The notes under the pieces: model-generated
The model's input: the letters and a program-made list of their open reading frames with translations, nothing else
Database searches by the model: none
What the model was told of the DNA's origin: nothing
Program-made: the position numbers and the translations under genes
In this document: positions 8,388 to 17,941 of the stretch, piece by piece
How positions within the stretch are numbered: position 1 is the first letter of the stretch
How the letters are laid out: each line of letters opens with the position of its first letter
Source: Parabacteroides distasonis
GTDB taxonomy: Bacteria > Bacteroidota > Bacteroidia > Bacteroidales > Tannerellaceae
Direction of reading: 5' to 3'
Assembly (NCBI GenBank): GCA_021531775.1
Contig: JAFBIU010000013.1
Span: 36,025 to 100,024 of the forward strand
Length of the DNA: 64,000 bases

Positions 8388-9711
8388 GAGCAGCTACCGT
8401 TAATGCAGTATGATCTTCATTCCAGGCTCCTAACCGGATTGGGAGCGTTTCGTTGACTTGTGCGGCTCCGATAGGGGCCTCTACCCGAATATAGTTTTCG
8501 GTGAAACCGTGCATGACTCCCTTTTTCTCCGCTTGTTCAAAAAGTACGTGGGCTTCGCGTCCGATGTGTGCCTCATAGAAGGCTTTCCATTTCCGGTCTG
8601 ACAGGTCCAACAACTGTTGGCTTCGTTGATGCTTGACTTGTGGATCTACGACGTAATCGATCTTCAGAGCTTGTGTGCCCGGTCGTTCCGAATAACTGAA
8701 GACATGCAGCTGCGTGATGTCGAGACTCTCGATGAACTGCCGTGTCTCTTCAAACAGCTCGTCGGTTTCACCCCGTGTGCCGACTATGACATCGACACCA
8801 ATGAAGGCATGGGGCATGATCGTCTTGATCCGTTCTACTTTGTGTCGGAACAGGGCCGTATCGTACCGGCGACGCATCAGTTTCAAGACGCTGTCACTGC
8901 CACTCTGCAACGGAATGTGGAAATGGGGCGCAAAGCGTTTGCTGCCCGCCACGAAGTCGATCGCTTCGTCTGTGATCAGATTGGGCTCGATGGAAGAGAT
9001 CCGATAGCGGGCGATCCCTTCTACCTCATCCAAGGCACGAATCAGATCGATGAAATGCTCACCGGTGGTTTTGCCGAAGTCTCCGATGTTGACTCCTGTC
9101 AGCACAATCTCTTTACCCCCGTCTGCCGCTACCTCGCGTGCCTGTTGTACCAGACTGGCAATCGAACCGTTTCGGCTTCGGCCACGGGCAAAGGGAATGG
9201 TGCAATAGGAACAGAAATAGTCACACCCGTCCTGTACTTTGAGGAAATGACGGGTACGGTCGTCCGCCGAACAGGAGGGCGAAAAGGTACGGATGTCCTT
9301 ACTGGGCGAAGCGATGATGGCTCCTGGACCCGATTCGTGTGAGTCATTCCAATGGGCTTCCAGATGCTGAAGCAGATCCAGTTTCTGTTCGGCACCCAGC
9401 ACCAAATCGACCCCTTCGATGTGGGCCACCTCGTCCGGCTTCAGTTGGGCATAGCAACCCGTTACGACCACAAAGGCTCCCGGGTGCTCCTTGCTGATCC
9501 GCCTGATGGCCTGTCGGCATTTCTTATCGGCCAGTTCAGTGACGGAACAGGTGTTGACAACACAAATATCGGCCTGTTCGCCCGGGCGTACTTTCCGTAC
9601 GCCCTGTTGGGCCAACAATTTGCCGATGGTGGATGTTTCTGCAAAATTCAGTTTACATCCCAATGTAAAATAAGCAGCTTTCTTCGTATTGAATACTGTC
9701 TGATCAATCAT
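8377..9711 (-). CDS. mtaB: tRNA N6-threonylcarbamoyladenosine methylthiotransferase MtaB
   Basis: This 444-residue radical SAM methylthiotransferase converts t6A37 to ms2t6A37 in tRNAs. It has the N-terminal UPF0004 domain (TLGCKLNFAE, NTCSVTELADKKCRQ and VVTGCYAQ carry the three cluster cysteines). The radical SAM core contains CDYFCSYC (Cys163, 167, 170 from this start), followed by a C-terminal TRAM-like region. The KLN and SVTELADKKCRQ wording separates MtaB from MiaB and RimO. The ATG at 9711 is preferred to a TTG two codons earlier. It heads a coupled cluster with an acyltransferase and GT2, with no obvious functional link. Confidence 0.93.
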   Translation of the reverse strand: MIDQTVFNTKKAAYFTLGCKLNFAETSTIGKLLAQQGVRKVRPGEQADICVVNTCSVTELADKKCRQAIRRISKEHPGAFVVVTGCYAQLKPDEVAHIEGVDLVLGAEQKLDLLQHLEAHWNDSHESGPGAIIASPSKDIRTFSPSCSADDRTRHFLKVQDGCDYFCSYCTIPFARGRSRNGSIASLVQQAREVAADGGKEIVLTGVNIGDFGKTTGEHFIDLIRALDEVEGIARYRISSIEPNLITDEAIDFVAGSKRFAPHFHIPLQSGSDSVLKLMRRRYDTALFRHKVERIKTIMPHAFIGVDVIVGTRGETDELFEETRQFIESLDITQLHVFSYSERPGTQALKIDYVVDPQVKHQRSQQLLDLSDRKWKAFYEAHIGREAHVLFEQAEKKGVMHGFTENYIRVEAPIGAAQVNETLPIRLGAWNEDHTALTVAAHGK

Positions 9712-9729
9712 GTTCAATGTTGTTTTTGA

Positions 9730-11151
9730 TTATGCCTGGTCACCCAGCGTGCCCTGCTTCAACGCTTCGACAAAATGGTCGATCCGATCCAATTCCTTGG
9801 GAATGTTGATCCGTTGCGGACAATGGGGTGAACATTGGTTGCAATGGGAGCAGTGGCTGGCCTGACGCAATTTCGGCACACTCCGGTCATAGCCGATCAG
9901 GAAGGCACGACGAGCCTCCGCATAGTTCGGATCCAGTTTGCTCTCGGGTACATTCCCTTGGTTGACACATTTATTATAATGGGTCAGGATGGCGGGGATG
10001 TCCAGCCCGTAGGGACAGGGCATACAGTAGTTGCACTGGTTACACGGAATGGTCGGATACTCGTGGATCAGGTCGGCCGTTTCATACAGGAACTGCTTCT
10101 CCTCTTCCTTCAATTCTACCAAGGGGGCATAGGTGCGGATGTTGTCCTGCAAATGCTCCAGATAGGTCATGCCACTGAGGCAGGTCAGCACCTGCTTGTG
10201 TGAAGCGGCAAAACGGAACGCCCAAGAGGCTACACTGTCTTCCGGACGTTGCTGCTTCAGACGAGCCACAATGTGGTTGGGCAGATTCGAGAGACGTCCA
10301 CCTAACAAGGGCTCCATGACCACGACGGGAATCTGCCGTTTTTCCAGCTCTTCGTAGAGATAATGGGCGTCAACGGTTGCCCCTTCGCCTCCGAAACGCC
10401 AGTCTAAATAGTTCATCTGAATCTGCACGAAGTCCCAATGGAAATTCCCTTTGTCATGCTCCTGCAGCGCCCAATCGTAAGCCTCCGGTTCACCATGGAA
10501 GGAGAATCCCAAATGGCGGATACGTCCGGCTTCCCGCTCTTTCTCCAGGTAGGGCAGTACACCATTATCGACAAAACGTTGGTTGAATCCACCGACGCCA
10601 CCCGGACCGATCATGTGCAACAGGTAGTAATCGAGGTATTCGACACGCAACCGTTTCATGGACTCATGATACATGCCGATGGAATTTTCAAAGGTCTGTG
10701 TCGAAGGAGAAAAGTTGGACAGCTTGGTGGCCACGTAATAGGATTCGCGGGGATGGCGACTTAGGGCAATGCCGGTCGCTGCCTCCGATTGTCCCTGTAC
10801 ATAAACAGGCGATGTATCGAAGTAGTTCACGCCATGTTCGATGGCATAATCGACCAGTTCGTTGACCGCCTCTTGATCAATTATATCTTTCCCGTTGGCA
10901 TCGGGTACGGTTGGCCAACGCATACAGCCATACCCCAGGATGGAAACCGAATCGTTCAGTCCTTCAAACTGACGGTAAGTCATTTGGCCGATCGGCACTT
11001 CACTGGTATGATGTCCGGCCGGGTCATATTCCAATGCCGTTTTGGGGCGGCAACCCATCAAGGAGGCTCCCATGGCAGCAGCACCGGTTCCCATGACACC
11101 CAGGAAACGGCGTCGGCTCAAGCCTTGTTGTTTATCTGAATTCATTGTCAT
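9730..11151 (-). CDS. Tat-exported aldo/keto reductase with C-terminal ferredoxin domain
   Basis: The 473-residue protein begins with a twin-arginine-like signal (SRRRFLGVMG then a hydrophobic stretch to LMGC, which could also be a lipobox). The aldo/keto reductase barrel shows the tetrad residues in NYFDTSPVY, ATKLSNF and YYLLHMIG. The C-terminus has two cysteine clusters, CNQCNYCMPCP and CSHCNQCSPHCP, for two 4Fe-4S centres. Such proteins are predicted periplasmic oxidoreductases with unknown substrates. Only 8 nt separate it from the upstream ferredoxin-rich membrane protein, which could supply electrons. Confidence 0.9.
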   Translation of the reverse strand: MTMNSDKQQGLSRRRFLGVMGTGAAAMGASLMGCRPKTALEYDPAGHHTSEVPIGQMTYRQFEGLNDSVSILGYGCMRWPTVPDANGKDIIDQEAVNELVDYAIEHGVNYFDTSPVYVQGQSEAATGIALSRHPRESYYVATKLSNFSPSTQTFENSIGMYHESMKRLRVEYLDYYLLHMIGPGGVGGFNQRFVDNGVLPYLEKEREAGRIRHLGFSFHGEPEAYDWALQEHDKGNFHWDFVQIQMNYLDWRFGGEGATVDAHYLYEELEKRQIPVVVMEPLLGGRLSNLPNHIVARLKQQRPEDSVASWAFRFAASHKQVLTCLSGMTYLEHLQDNIRTYAPLVELKEEEKQFLYETADLIHEYPTIPCNQCNYCMPCPYGLDIPAILTHYNKCVNQGNVPESKLDPNYAEARRAFLIGYDRSVPKLRQASHCSHCNQCSPHCPQRINIPKELDRIDHFVEALKQGTLGDQA

Positions 11152-11159
11152 TGCTTTTT

Positions 11160-12671
11160 TTATTGGACACGTTGTACTTGATAACCCTCCACATAGATCG
11201 CACTGAGCGGGTTGGAAGGACAGAGATGTTCACAGGCACCACATCCGATGCAGGCTTCGTCGTTCACAACTGGGATGAGGTGTGATTTCGGATCATTGGC
11301 ATCCAACGGAACCATTTCGATGGCATTGACCGGACAGTGGCGGGCACAGTTGCCACAGGGTTGGTTGTCCCGGATAGGCAAACAGTTCTCTTTGATCCAG
11401 ACCGCATGACCGACGTGGACGGCAGACTTGTCTGCCACGGTGATCGGGCGGATGGCTCCCGTGGGACATGCCTCCGAACACTTCACACATTCGGGACGGC
11501 AATAGCCCTTCTCATAGGATACTTCCGGCTGCATGAAGGTCGATAGATCGCTTGACGGACGCAATACCTGGTTGGGACAGGCCGAGATACAGAGCTGGCA
11601 TCCGGTACAGTGCTGGGTTAAGTTCCGTGCACTCAATGCACCCGGAGGTGTGACCGGTGTAGCCCGATGCGGTTTCTCTTTCGGAACCAACGGAGCCAGA
11701 CCACCATCCATCTTCACGTCTGTCGCTTTGGGAATCGTTTGTCCCCGTAAAGCAGCTGTGGCTCCCACACCCAGCAGGGTCAGGAACGAACGCAGGCTGT
11801 GATCTGTTTTCGTTTGAGTAGCAGGTGCACTGCTCCCTGGCTTTACATATATATAATGTATCGCATCATGCTTGCACTGTTCCAGGCAATCGCCACAGGT
11901 GACGCAACGGCTATAATCGACGCTTCCTTGCCGAGTGTCGATGCAGGCTGCCTTGCAATTCCGGGCGCACAGATCACACTGTTTGCAACGTTCGGTATCT
12001 AACTGGATCTTGAACAGGGAGAAGCGTGCCACGAAACCCAACACCGAACCTACCGGACAAATGGTGTTGCAATAGGTTCGTCCATGACGCATGGCCAAAT
12101 AGCCGATGACCAATAGGGTGACAACAGCCACCAGCAGGGTAGGCAGCGATCGGAACCATACCTCTGTCTCGTAAAACGCATAGCTCTCGATATGGGCTGC
12201 CCAGAGGGCCAAGAGATTATTTCCCCAGCGGTAAATGGGTTGTAATAGGGTACTGGCGATACGTCCGTAGGCACTGTATGGAGCCAACAGCAAGGCGATG
12301 GAGGAGAATCCCGCTACCAGGGCCACGACAAAAATGGCTAAGATCGAATAGCGAAGTGTCTGCTTGGCCGGTGAATAGGAGTAGGGCATCTTCCGATGTT
12401 TTTTGTCGCCTGTCCTTTTCCCGAACCAGGCTATGATATCCTGGAAAACCCCTAACGGGCAAATCACGGAGCAATAGATACGTCCAAAGAGGAGGGTCAG
12501 TGCCAGTAACAGCACAATCATCCCCACATTCAAGGCCAATACGGCCGGTAGAAACTGAATTTTGGCCATCCATCCCAAGTAGGTATGTGCGAGTCCTGTG
12601 AAATCCAGGAACAGCCACGTGATGCCTACAAAGAACAGGAGTCCAAGTGTTGTTCGAATTTTTCGTAACAT
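11160..12671 (-). CDS. NapH/CcoG-like polyferredoxin membrane protein
   Basis: The 503-residue protein has about five N-terminal membrane segments containing the paired motifs CSVICPLG and CNTICPVG seen in NapH/RdxA-type proteins. It then has cytoplasmic- or periplasmic-side clusters CKQCDLCARNC, CVTCGDCLEQC, CTGCQLCISACP, CRPECVKCSEACP, CGNCARHCP and CIGCGACEHLCP, enough for about six 4Fe-4S centres. A second arginine-containing hydrophobic stretch (residues about 280-300) precedes the last clusters. Its role is probably electron transfer from quinol or ferredoxin. The coupled Tat-type aldo/keto reductase gene is the most likely partner, by position only. Confidence 0.87.
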   Translation of the reverse strand: MLRKIRTTLGLLFFVGITWLFLDFTGLAHTYLGWMAKIQFLPAVLALNVGMIVLLLALTLLFGRIYCSVICPLGVFQDIIAWFGKRTGDKKHRKMPYSYSPAKQTLRYSILAIFVVALVAGFSSIALLLAPYSAYGRIASTLLQPIYRWGNNLLALWAAHIESYAFYETEVWFRSLPTLLVAVVTLLVIGYLAMRHGRTYCNTICPVGSVLGFVARFSLFKIQLDTERCKQCDLCARNCKAACIDTRQGSVDYSRCVTCGDCLEQCKHDAIHYIYVKPGSSAPATQTKTDHSLRSFLTLLGVGATAALRGQTIPKATDVKMDGGLAPLVPKEKPHRATPVTPPGALSARNLTQHCTGCQLCISACPNQVLRPSSDLSTFMQPEVSYEKGYCRPECVKCSEACPTGAIRPITVADKSAVHVGHAVWIKENCLPIRDNQPCGNCARHCPVNAIEMVPLDANDPKSHLIPVVNDEACIGCGACEHLCPSNPLSAIYVEGYQVQRVQ

Positions 12672-12706
12672 AAGCTATGTATTTAATGATGATAAATGCA
12701 GGTTGG

Positions 12707-13450
12707 TTATTCCACCGTCAGATCCGCTTCGATGATGGCATGGGTCTGGTTGGCCAATTGTTGTAACGTCTGATGGGTCGCCTCTAACCCCGTTGTTTCA
12801 ATCGGAGCATGGATGGTCATCTTCATCGGATGTCGATGCAGGTTGAGCGATCCGATCCGCAGCACATAGAAAGGTCCGTTGAGCGTGATCGGGATGATGG
12901 GCAAATGTTGGTCAACCGCCATTTGGAACGCCCCCTTCTTGAAGGAGATCATCCGTCCGTCATAGGTACGCGAACCTTCGGGGAAGATGGCGATGGATGC
13001 CCCCTTCTTCAGTTGCCGTTCCGCTTCGAGTACACTCCGGGCAGCTGCTTTCGGGGAAGAGTGATCGACAAAGATGAAGCCGGCAGCCCGACAAGCTGTT
13101 CCCACGAAAGGAATCTTACCGATACCCGCCTTCATCACCCATTTGATGGGAACCCCTAGAAAACCGTAGATAAGGAAAATGTCGAACGCGCCTTGATGAT
13201 TCGCCACGAACACATACGAACGGTTTCGGTCAATCTGATCCAATCCCTCCACTTGAACCGGACATAAAGCCAGCCAACAGGTGAGGCGCGACCAGATCAT
13301 TCCCGGGTAGTAGGCGAAGATTCGCTCACCACCCAAGAGGCATCCTACAGTAACCGTCACAGCTGTGATTACGGTCAGTACAAGAAAAATTGGCACGAAA
13401 ACAAGCCATGTATAGATGATATATAGTACGCGTATCATAGTAAAATTCAT
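12707..13450 (-). CDS. plsC: 1-acyl-sn-glycerol-3-phosphate acyltransferase
   Basis: The 247-residue membrane enzyme has two N-terminal hydrophobic segments, the HX4D box NHQGAFD (His85, Asp90) and FPEGSRT at about 157-162. This is the classical PlsC layout and length. It acylates lysophosphatidate to phosphatidate in phospholipid synthesis. The ATG at 13450 is used, and an internal ATG at 13438 (MIRVLYIIY) is equally possible. A TATATTTG element lies just upstream at 13460-13467. Confidence 0.9.
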   Translation of the reverse strand: MNFTMIRVLYIIYTWLVFVPIFLVLTVITAVTVTVGCLLGGERIFAYYPGMIWSRLTCWLALCPVQVEGLDQIDRNRSYVFVANHQGAFDIFLIYGFLGVPIKWVMKAGIGKIPFVGTACRAAGFIFVDHSSPKAAARSVLEAERQLKKGASIAIFPEGSRTYDGRMISFKKGAFQMAVDQHLPIIPITLNGPFYVLRIGSLNLHRHPMKMTIHAPIETTGLEATHQTLQQLANQTHAIIEADLTVE

Positions 13451-13459
13451 TTTTCACCA

Positions 13460-13467
13460 CAAATATA
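13460..13467 (-). promoter_or_regulatory. Candidate -7 promoter element of plsC
   Basis: The minus strand reads TATATTTG 10 nt before the ATG at 13450. If used, the transcript would favour the internal ATG at 13438 as start. Confidence 0.4.
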
Positions 13468-13575
13468 GAAGCTAATTTTCATCGATTGATGATTTTTATT
13501 CTAAAATATTTTTACAATCGGCTTATTATTGCTTTATTTGCGGTAGGAAAAGAATAATTATAAATTTCTATAACC

Positions 13576-13746
13576 ATGAACGAATTGATGAAGAGTTTAG
13601 GAGTCATTGTACTTCTTATTGGCGTAGCCGTTTTAGCCGTACCTGCATTGACAGGTGGAATGTCAAACTCTGTCCTGTTGTTGGGCATTGGATTGATTAT
13701 TTTGGGTTATTTAGGACACATTGCCTTGAATAAGAGGTTTGAGTAA
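13576..13746 (+). CDS. Small two-helix membrane protein, 56 aa
   Basis: This short frame, MNELMKSLGVIVLLIGVAV onward, ends KRFE. It has two hydrophobic helices (about residues 8-25 and 33-50) separated by a TGGMSNS turn. A strong intrinsic terminator follows 18 nt after its stop, and an A/T-rich leader precedes it. The composition and isolated position between two leftward genes support a real small gene. Family and function are unknown. Confidence 0.75.
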   Translation: MNELMKSLGVIVLLIGVAVLAVPALTGGMSNSVLLLGIGLIILGYLGHIALNKRFE

Positions 13747-13764
13747 TCCAACAATGACGAAGAT

Positions 13765-13800
13765 AAAAAAGGGTTGTCTGTAGCAGGCAACCCTTTTTTT
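13765..13800. terminator. Bidirectional intrinsic terminator
   Basis: GGGTTGTCTG (13771-13780) pairs with CAGGCAACCC (13784-13793) around a 3-nt loop. The stem has A6 before it and T7 after it. It serves the 56-aa gene from the left and the aminotransferase gene from the right. Confidence 0.9.
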
Positions 13801-13819
13801 ATGAATCGATGTGTCGGTA

Positions 13820-14854
13820 TCAGGCATCGAGGCTCTTCATCCATGCTTTGATGCCCGCAATTAGCTCCTCATTTTCTTCACTACGCTGGGTAGAGAGGCG
13901 GAAATAGGTCTCGTCCAGTCCCCGGAAATTCGAAGCATCACGAATCAGGATACCGTGATGTTCCATCAGATACTCCTTCAAAGCGGCTGCCGTACCCCGT
14001 TTCAGTCGGACGAGGAAGAAGGTGGTCGCTGTGGGCAACACCTCCAGACCGTCAATCTTACGAAGCTGGTAGATCAAATCGATCGTCTCACGTTGCCACT
14101 TGCGGATCGGCAAGGTAAACTGCGCCGGGTGAATCAGAATGTATTTGCTGGCTTCGATGGCAATGGCATTGATCGACCAGGGAATCAGGTAACGGTTGAT
14201 GGCCTGGATCTTCTCATCTGAAGCCACCAAATAACCGATGCGCAATCCCGGAATGTTGTAAGCCTTCGAGATTGACTGGACGATGATGAGGTTGGGATGA
14301 TGTTTTACATCGCTTGGTTTCAACAGCTCCTCTGTGGTGAAAGCCACATAGGCCTGATCGATGATAAAGGTCGTGTCGGGATGCTGCGAAATCAGGTTCA
14401 GCAATTCCTGTCGATGGAGGAGTCGTCCGTCGGGATTGTTCGGATTGCAGATCCAGCAAAAGTCCTGTCCCTCCAGGTTCACCTCTGTCAAATCGTCTGA
14501 AGTGGAGAAGAAGGTAATCTGATGGTCGTGCAGACGGCAGGCATCCTCATATTCGGCAAACGAGGGCACTGCAATGGTGGACTTGGATCCACGCCAAGTT
14601 TGCGCAATCAGATAGAAGGCCGTAACAGAACCGTTTGTTACGACAATGTTGGCTTCGCTGATGTCCAGCCGACGAGCCAATAATCGTTTCAGCGTGGCTG
14701 CATCGGGTTCCGGATAGCGTGTCAGCTTTTCAAACTGCGTATTCAGATGCTCTTCCAGTTTCTCCAAATTGGCACCATGCCAAACGTTAGAACTATAATT
14801 AATCTTTACCTCGTTTGTCGAGTTGTAAAAATCGTCACCGTGTCCGAGTAGCAT
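13820..14854 (-). CDS. PLP-dependent aminotransferase, HisC/CobD-like
   Basis: The 344-residue fold-type I PLP enzyme has CNPNNPDG, a pyridoxal lysine in SISKAYNIPGLRIGY, and C-terminal RDASNFRGL. The N-terminus, LLGHGDDFYN then INYSSN, resembles the HGG...DFSSN start of CobD threonine-phosphate decarboxylase more than HisC. No cobalamin or histidine genes flank it, so either a HisC-like transaminase or a CobD-like decarboxylase remains possible. It is a single gene with its own promoter and terminator. Confidence 0.85.
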   Translation of the reverse strand: MLLGHGDDFYNSTNEVKINYSSNVWHGANLEKLEEHLNTQFEKLTRYPEPDAATLKRLLARRLDISEANIVVTNGSVTAFYLIAQTWRGSKSTIAVPSFAEYEDACRLHDHQITFFSTSDDLTEVNLEGQDFCWICNPNNPDGRLLHRQELLNLISQHPDTTFIIDQAYVAFTTEELLKPSDVKHHPNLIIVQSISKAYNIPGLRIGYLVASDEKIQAINRYLIPWSINAIAIEASKYILIHPAQFTLPIRKWQRETIDLIYQLRKIDGLEVLPTATTFFLVRLKRGTAAALKEYLMEHHGILIRDASNFRGLDETYFRLSTQRSEENEELIAGIKAWMKSLDA

Positions 14855-14885
14855 AATTCGTTTTTATTTTTGTTTTGTGATGGGA

Positions 14886-14914
14886 CAAATGTACATATAA
14901 ATCATCAAATGCAA
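14886..14914 (-). promoter_or_regulatory. Promoter of the HisC/CobD-like gene
   Basis: The minus strand has TTG (14914-14912), 18 nt, then TACATTTG (14893-14886), 31 nt ahead of the ATG at 14854. Confidence 0.5.
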
Positions 14915-14930
14915 TGTATTCTTGTTCATT

Positions 14931-17870
14931 TTACTTGACCAATGCTTTGTAGATGGCATCTTGAATCCGACTGCGGATGCTCAAACTGCTCAACTTATTG
15001 TTGTCGCGCGTCGGATACACCCGGTTGCTCAAGAAGATGTAGATCAGATCCTGATCCGGATCCACCCAAAAGCAGGTCCCTGTAAAGCCTGTATGACCAT
15101 ACACCGAGATGGGGGCCAGATTACCACAAGGCGAGGCTTTCGGATTGCCCGGTACCGGTTTGTCGAAGCCCAATCCGCGGCGGCAGGTCGGACTCTTGCT
15201 TTGTGTGAAGAGTCGCATGGTCTCGGCTGACAGGTAACGTTCTCCACCGTATGTGCCTTGGTTGAGGTAGAGCTGGAGGATCTTGGCCAGGTCGTTGGCA
15301 TTGGAGAAGAGTCCGGCATTACCGGATACACCTCCCTGGAAAGCGGCCGATTCATCGTGTACGTAACCACGTACCAGTTGATGGCGCAAGTAATCGTCCT
15401 GTTCGGTAGGTACAATCAACGTCGAATCCATTTTTGACAAGGGATTGTACAGCGTGTGCCAAGCACCCAAACGCTGGAAGAAGCGACGGTCCAACAAGCG
15501 GTCCATCGATTCCTGGAACAGCCGTTCGGTAATGTGTTGTAACAGAATGAAATTAACGCAACTATAGGTGTAAGAGCCCCGTTTGCCCAATTTCGATTCT
15601 TTGATGCCTTGGATGATGGAGTCGCGGAAACAACTGTTCAGATACAACCCACGGGCAATTTGTGCCTCGAAGCCCTTGCGGGGCGTTGTACAGACCAGTG
15701 TAGTGTCAAAGGCAATCGTACCCTTCTTGGCCTTCTTGTCGAGTGCTTTCTTGTAGAAGAGGATTGTGGGGACGAGACCCGACTGGTGATAGAGCAATTC
15801 TTTGATGGTTAGATCCGCCTTGTTGGACGACTCCAATTCTGGAATAAACTCACTGACTTTGCTATTGAGGGTAAGCAGGTGCTCATCGTAGGCTTTCATC
15901 ACCGACAGCAGGGTACCGGTCGCTTTGGAGGAGGAGGCCAAATCGTACATCGACTCCTCTTCCACGGCTTGCGAATGGTGGAAATCATAATAACCGAACG
16001 ATTCATTCAGGACTATCTTACCCGATTTGGCTACTAAAACCTGACAGCCGGGATAGGCTTGTTGATCGAGACCCTCTTGGGCAATTCGACGGACCTCATC
16101 CAGACGGGCAGCATCGAAACCAACCTCCTCGGGCTCGTGGTAACCCAGGCGGGTAGGGGTGGTGAATACGCCACTACCGGCATAATACAAATTCGGAATG
16201 GTTACCGGTAGTTTTCCCTTGGCACCGATACCGCCAAACAGGGCTTGGGCGGCATATTGCTGAGCCAAGGGAGTTCCTTCGTAGGCCATGACTACCGCCT
16301 TGGCATGGAGGATCGATTGCTTATATTCCTTACAGAAATAGGGCAGGGTGAAGAAGGTGAAGATGACCTTCTTCTTCTCGGCCAACTGGCGGAGGGCATG
16401 ACTCTCCGGAATGCGTACGGTATGTACACTGCACAGGATGACATCATATTGGGCCAGTTTCCGGTAAACACGTTTCACCTGTTCGGCTGAGGTATTACGC
16501 CCGATGCTGAAGCACGCCACTGAATCGTAACGGTTGAGCATCTGCTGAAACTCATTTCCGGCATCGTTACCGATGGAGAGAGCCGCTATTTTTTTCTTGT
16601 CTAATTCTTTCAAGGGAAGTGTCTGTTGCTCGTTCTTCAAGAGCGTGATGGACTCTTCGTTCAGTTTGGCAGCCAACCAGGCAGCGTGAGGCGAGTTGAG
16701 CCGTTCACTCAACCCTTTGAGTTCGATCGGCTGATAGTGATGCAGTCCGGCCAGGTATTTGTAGCGCAACACTTTCAGACATTTGGCCTCCATCTCTGCA
16801 TGTGAGAGCAGTCCCTCCTCCAAGGCCTCTTTGACCGCTTTGAAATCAGTGGTCGGAGAGGCTGGGGCCAACACAATATCGTTGCCTGCTTTCAGAGCCA
16901 TCACTGAGGGGTTGTCTGCCCGACGTGTCGTGGCCCCCTTCATCGCCAGGGCATCGGTGAAACGCAAACCGGAGAAACCCATCTCTTTTTCCAACAGCTC
17001 TGTGACGACATTTCGCGAAAAAGAGGCCGGCTTTTTGGCTTTGTCTAAAGCGGGCACCTGCAGATGGGCGGTCATGACGCCGGCAAATCCTGCTTCGATA
17101 TATTTGCGGAAAGGAAGCAGTTCGATGCTGTCCAACCGTTCCCGGGAATGGCGGATGATAGGGGTGGTCTTGTGGGAGTCGTCTGACGTATCGCCATGAC
17201 CCGGAAAATGCTTGGCCACCGAGAGGATACCGGTACTTTCCAGTCCACGGGCGTAGGCAATCCCCTTGTCGGCTACGGCTGATGGGTCTTCGCTAAACGA
17301 TCGGAGACCGATGACCGGATTGTCCACGTTGCTGTTGACGTCCATGTCGGGAGCGAAGTTGATGTGAATACCCATTTCGCGACATTGTCGTCCCACTTCC
17401 GCACCATATTGTTCGATGAGGCGATTGTCTTCAATGGCACCCAACATCATGTTTTTCGGAAAACGGGTGGTACCATTCAGACGCATGGAGAGCCCCCATT
17501 CGCCATCCAAGGCAATGAGCAGGGGTACGTTGGATATCTTCTGCATACGGTTGGTCACATCCGCTTGTGTCTCTGGATTTCCTTTGTGAAACAGGATGCC
17601 GCCGATCTTGAGTTCATTCACGTAGCGTGTCAATTTCTGCAAGTTGCGGGTGTCATTCTTGGGGTCGGCAATCACCATGAAGAGCTGTCCGATGCGCTCG
17701 TCCGGACTCATCGCATCGAATACCGAATCGATCCAGTGATTCATCTGTGCCTGATCGACCTGCTTGAAGAGGTTAGGTACGGTTTGACTCTTGGCTGCCA
17801 GTACATAAAAGCAGGCAATTAGTAAAAGAGGTATCTTTTTCAAGGTGGCTATTTGTTTTAGAGATTTCAT
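14931..17870 (-). CDS. GH3 beta-N-acetylhexosaminidase fused to beta-lactamase-like serine hydrolase
   Basis: The protein is about 979 residues. An N-terminal signal (MKSLKQIATLKKIPLLLIA) ends near SQT, so it is exported. Residues about 30-380 form a GH3 NagZ-type domain with KHFPGHGDTSDDSHKT, the His-containing catalytic loop of bacterial GH3 hexosaminidases, and TDALAMKG. A GH3 C-terminal-like domain follows. Residues about 590-970 are a class C beta-lactamase fold with the SSSKATG motif (SXXK), YSCVN (YXN) and GHTGFTG (KTG-like). Such fusions in Bacteroidales are thought to act on peptidoglycan. The ATG at 17870 is preferred over a TTG at 17888, which would place the start inside a hairpin. 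Confidence 0.92.
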   Translation of the reverse strand: MKSLKQIATLKKIPLLLIACFYVLAAKSQTVPNLFKQVDQAQMNHWIDSVFDAMSPDERIGQLFMVIADPKNDTRNLQKLTRYVNELKIGGILFHKGNPETQADVTNRMQKISNVPLLIALDGEWGLSMRLNGTTRFPKNMMLGAIEDNRLIEQYGAEVGRQCREMGIHINFAPDMDVNSNVDNPVIGLRSFSEDPSAVADKGIAYARGLESTGILSVAKHFPGHGDTSDDSHKTTPIIRHSRERLDSIELLPFRKYIEAGFAGVMTAHLQVPALDKAKKPASFSRNVVTELLEKEMGFSGLRFTDALAMKGATTRRADNPSVMALKAGNDIVLAPASPTTDFKAVKEALEEGLLSHAEMEAKCLKVLRYKYLAGLHHYQPIELKGLSERLNSPHAAWLAAKLNEESITLLKNEQQTLPLKELDKKKIAALSIGNDAGNEFQQMLNRYDSVACFSIGRNTSAEQVKRVYRKLAQYDVILCSVHTVRIPESHALRQLAEKKKVIFTFFTLPYFCKEYKQSILHAKAVVMAYEGTPLAQQYAAQALFGGIGAKGKLPVTIPNLYYAGSGVFTTPTRLGYHEPEEVGFDAARLDEVRRIAQEGLDQQAYPGCQVLVAKSGKIVLNESFGYYDFHHSQAVEEESMYDLASSSKATGTLLSVMKAYDEHLLTLNSKVSEFIPELESSNKADLTIKELLYHQSGLVPTILFYKKALDKKAKKGTIAFDTTLVCTTPRKGFEAQIARGLYLNSCFRDSIIQGIKESKLGKRGSYTYSCVNFILLQHITERLFQESMDRLLDRRFFQRLGAWHTLYNPLSKMDSTLIVPTEQDDYLRHQLVRGYVHDESAAFQGGVSGNAGLFSNANDLAKILQLYLNQGTYGGERYLSAETMRLFTQSKSPTCRRGLGFDKPVPGNPKASPCGNLAPISVYGHTGFTGTCFWVDPDQDLIYIFLSNRVYPTRDNNKLSSLSIRSRIQDAIYKALVK

Positions 17871-17873
17871 ATG

Positions 17874-17912
17874 AAAAGGTGCGTTCAACGAGGTTATGTG
17901 GACGCACCTTTT
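17874..17912 (-). terminator. Hairpin between guaB and the GH3 fusion gene
   Basis: A perfect 10-bp stem (17903-17912 with 17874-17883) has a 19-nt loop and ends in CCTTTT on the minus strand. It is positioned as a terminator for the IMP dehydrogenase gene but ends only 3 nt before the GH3 start codon, so it could also control initiation of that gene. Confidence 0.6.
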
Positions 17913-17941
17913 AAATCATGTAAATAGGTTACAGAGATCGA

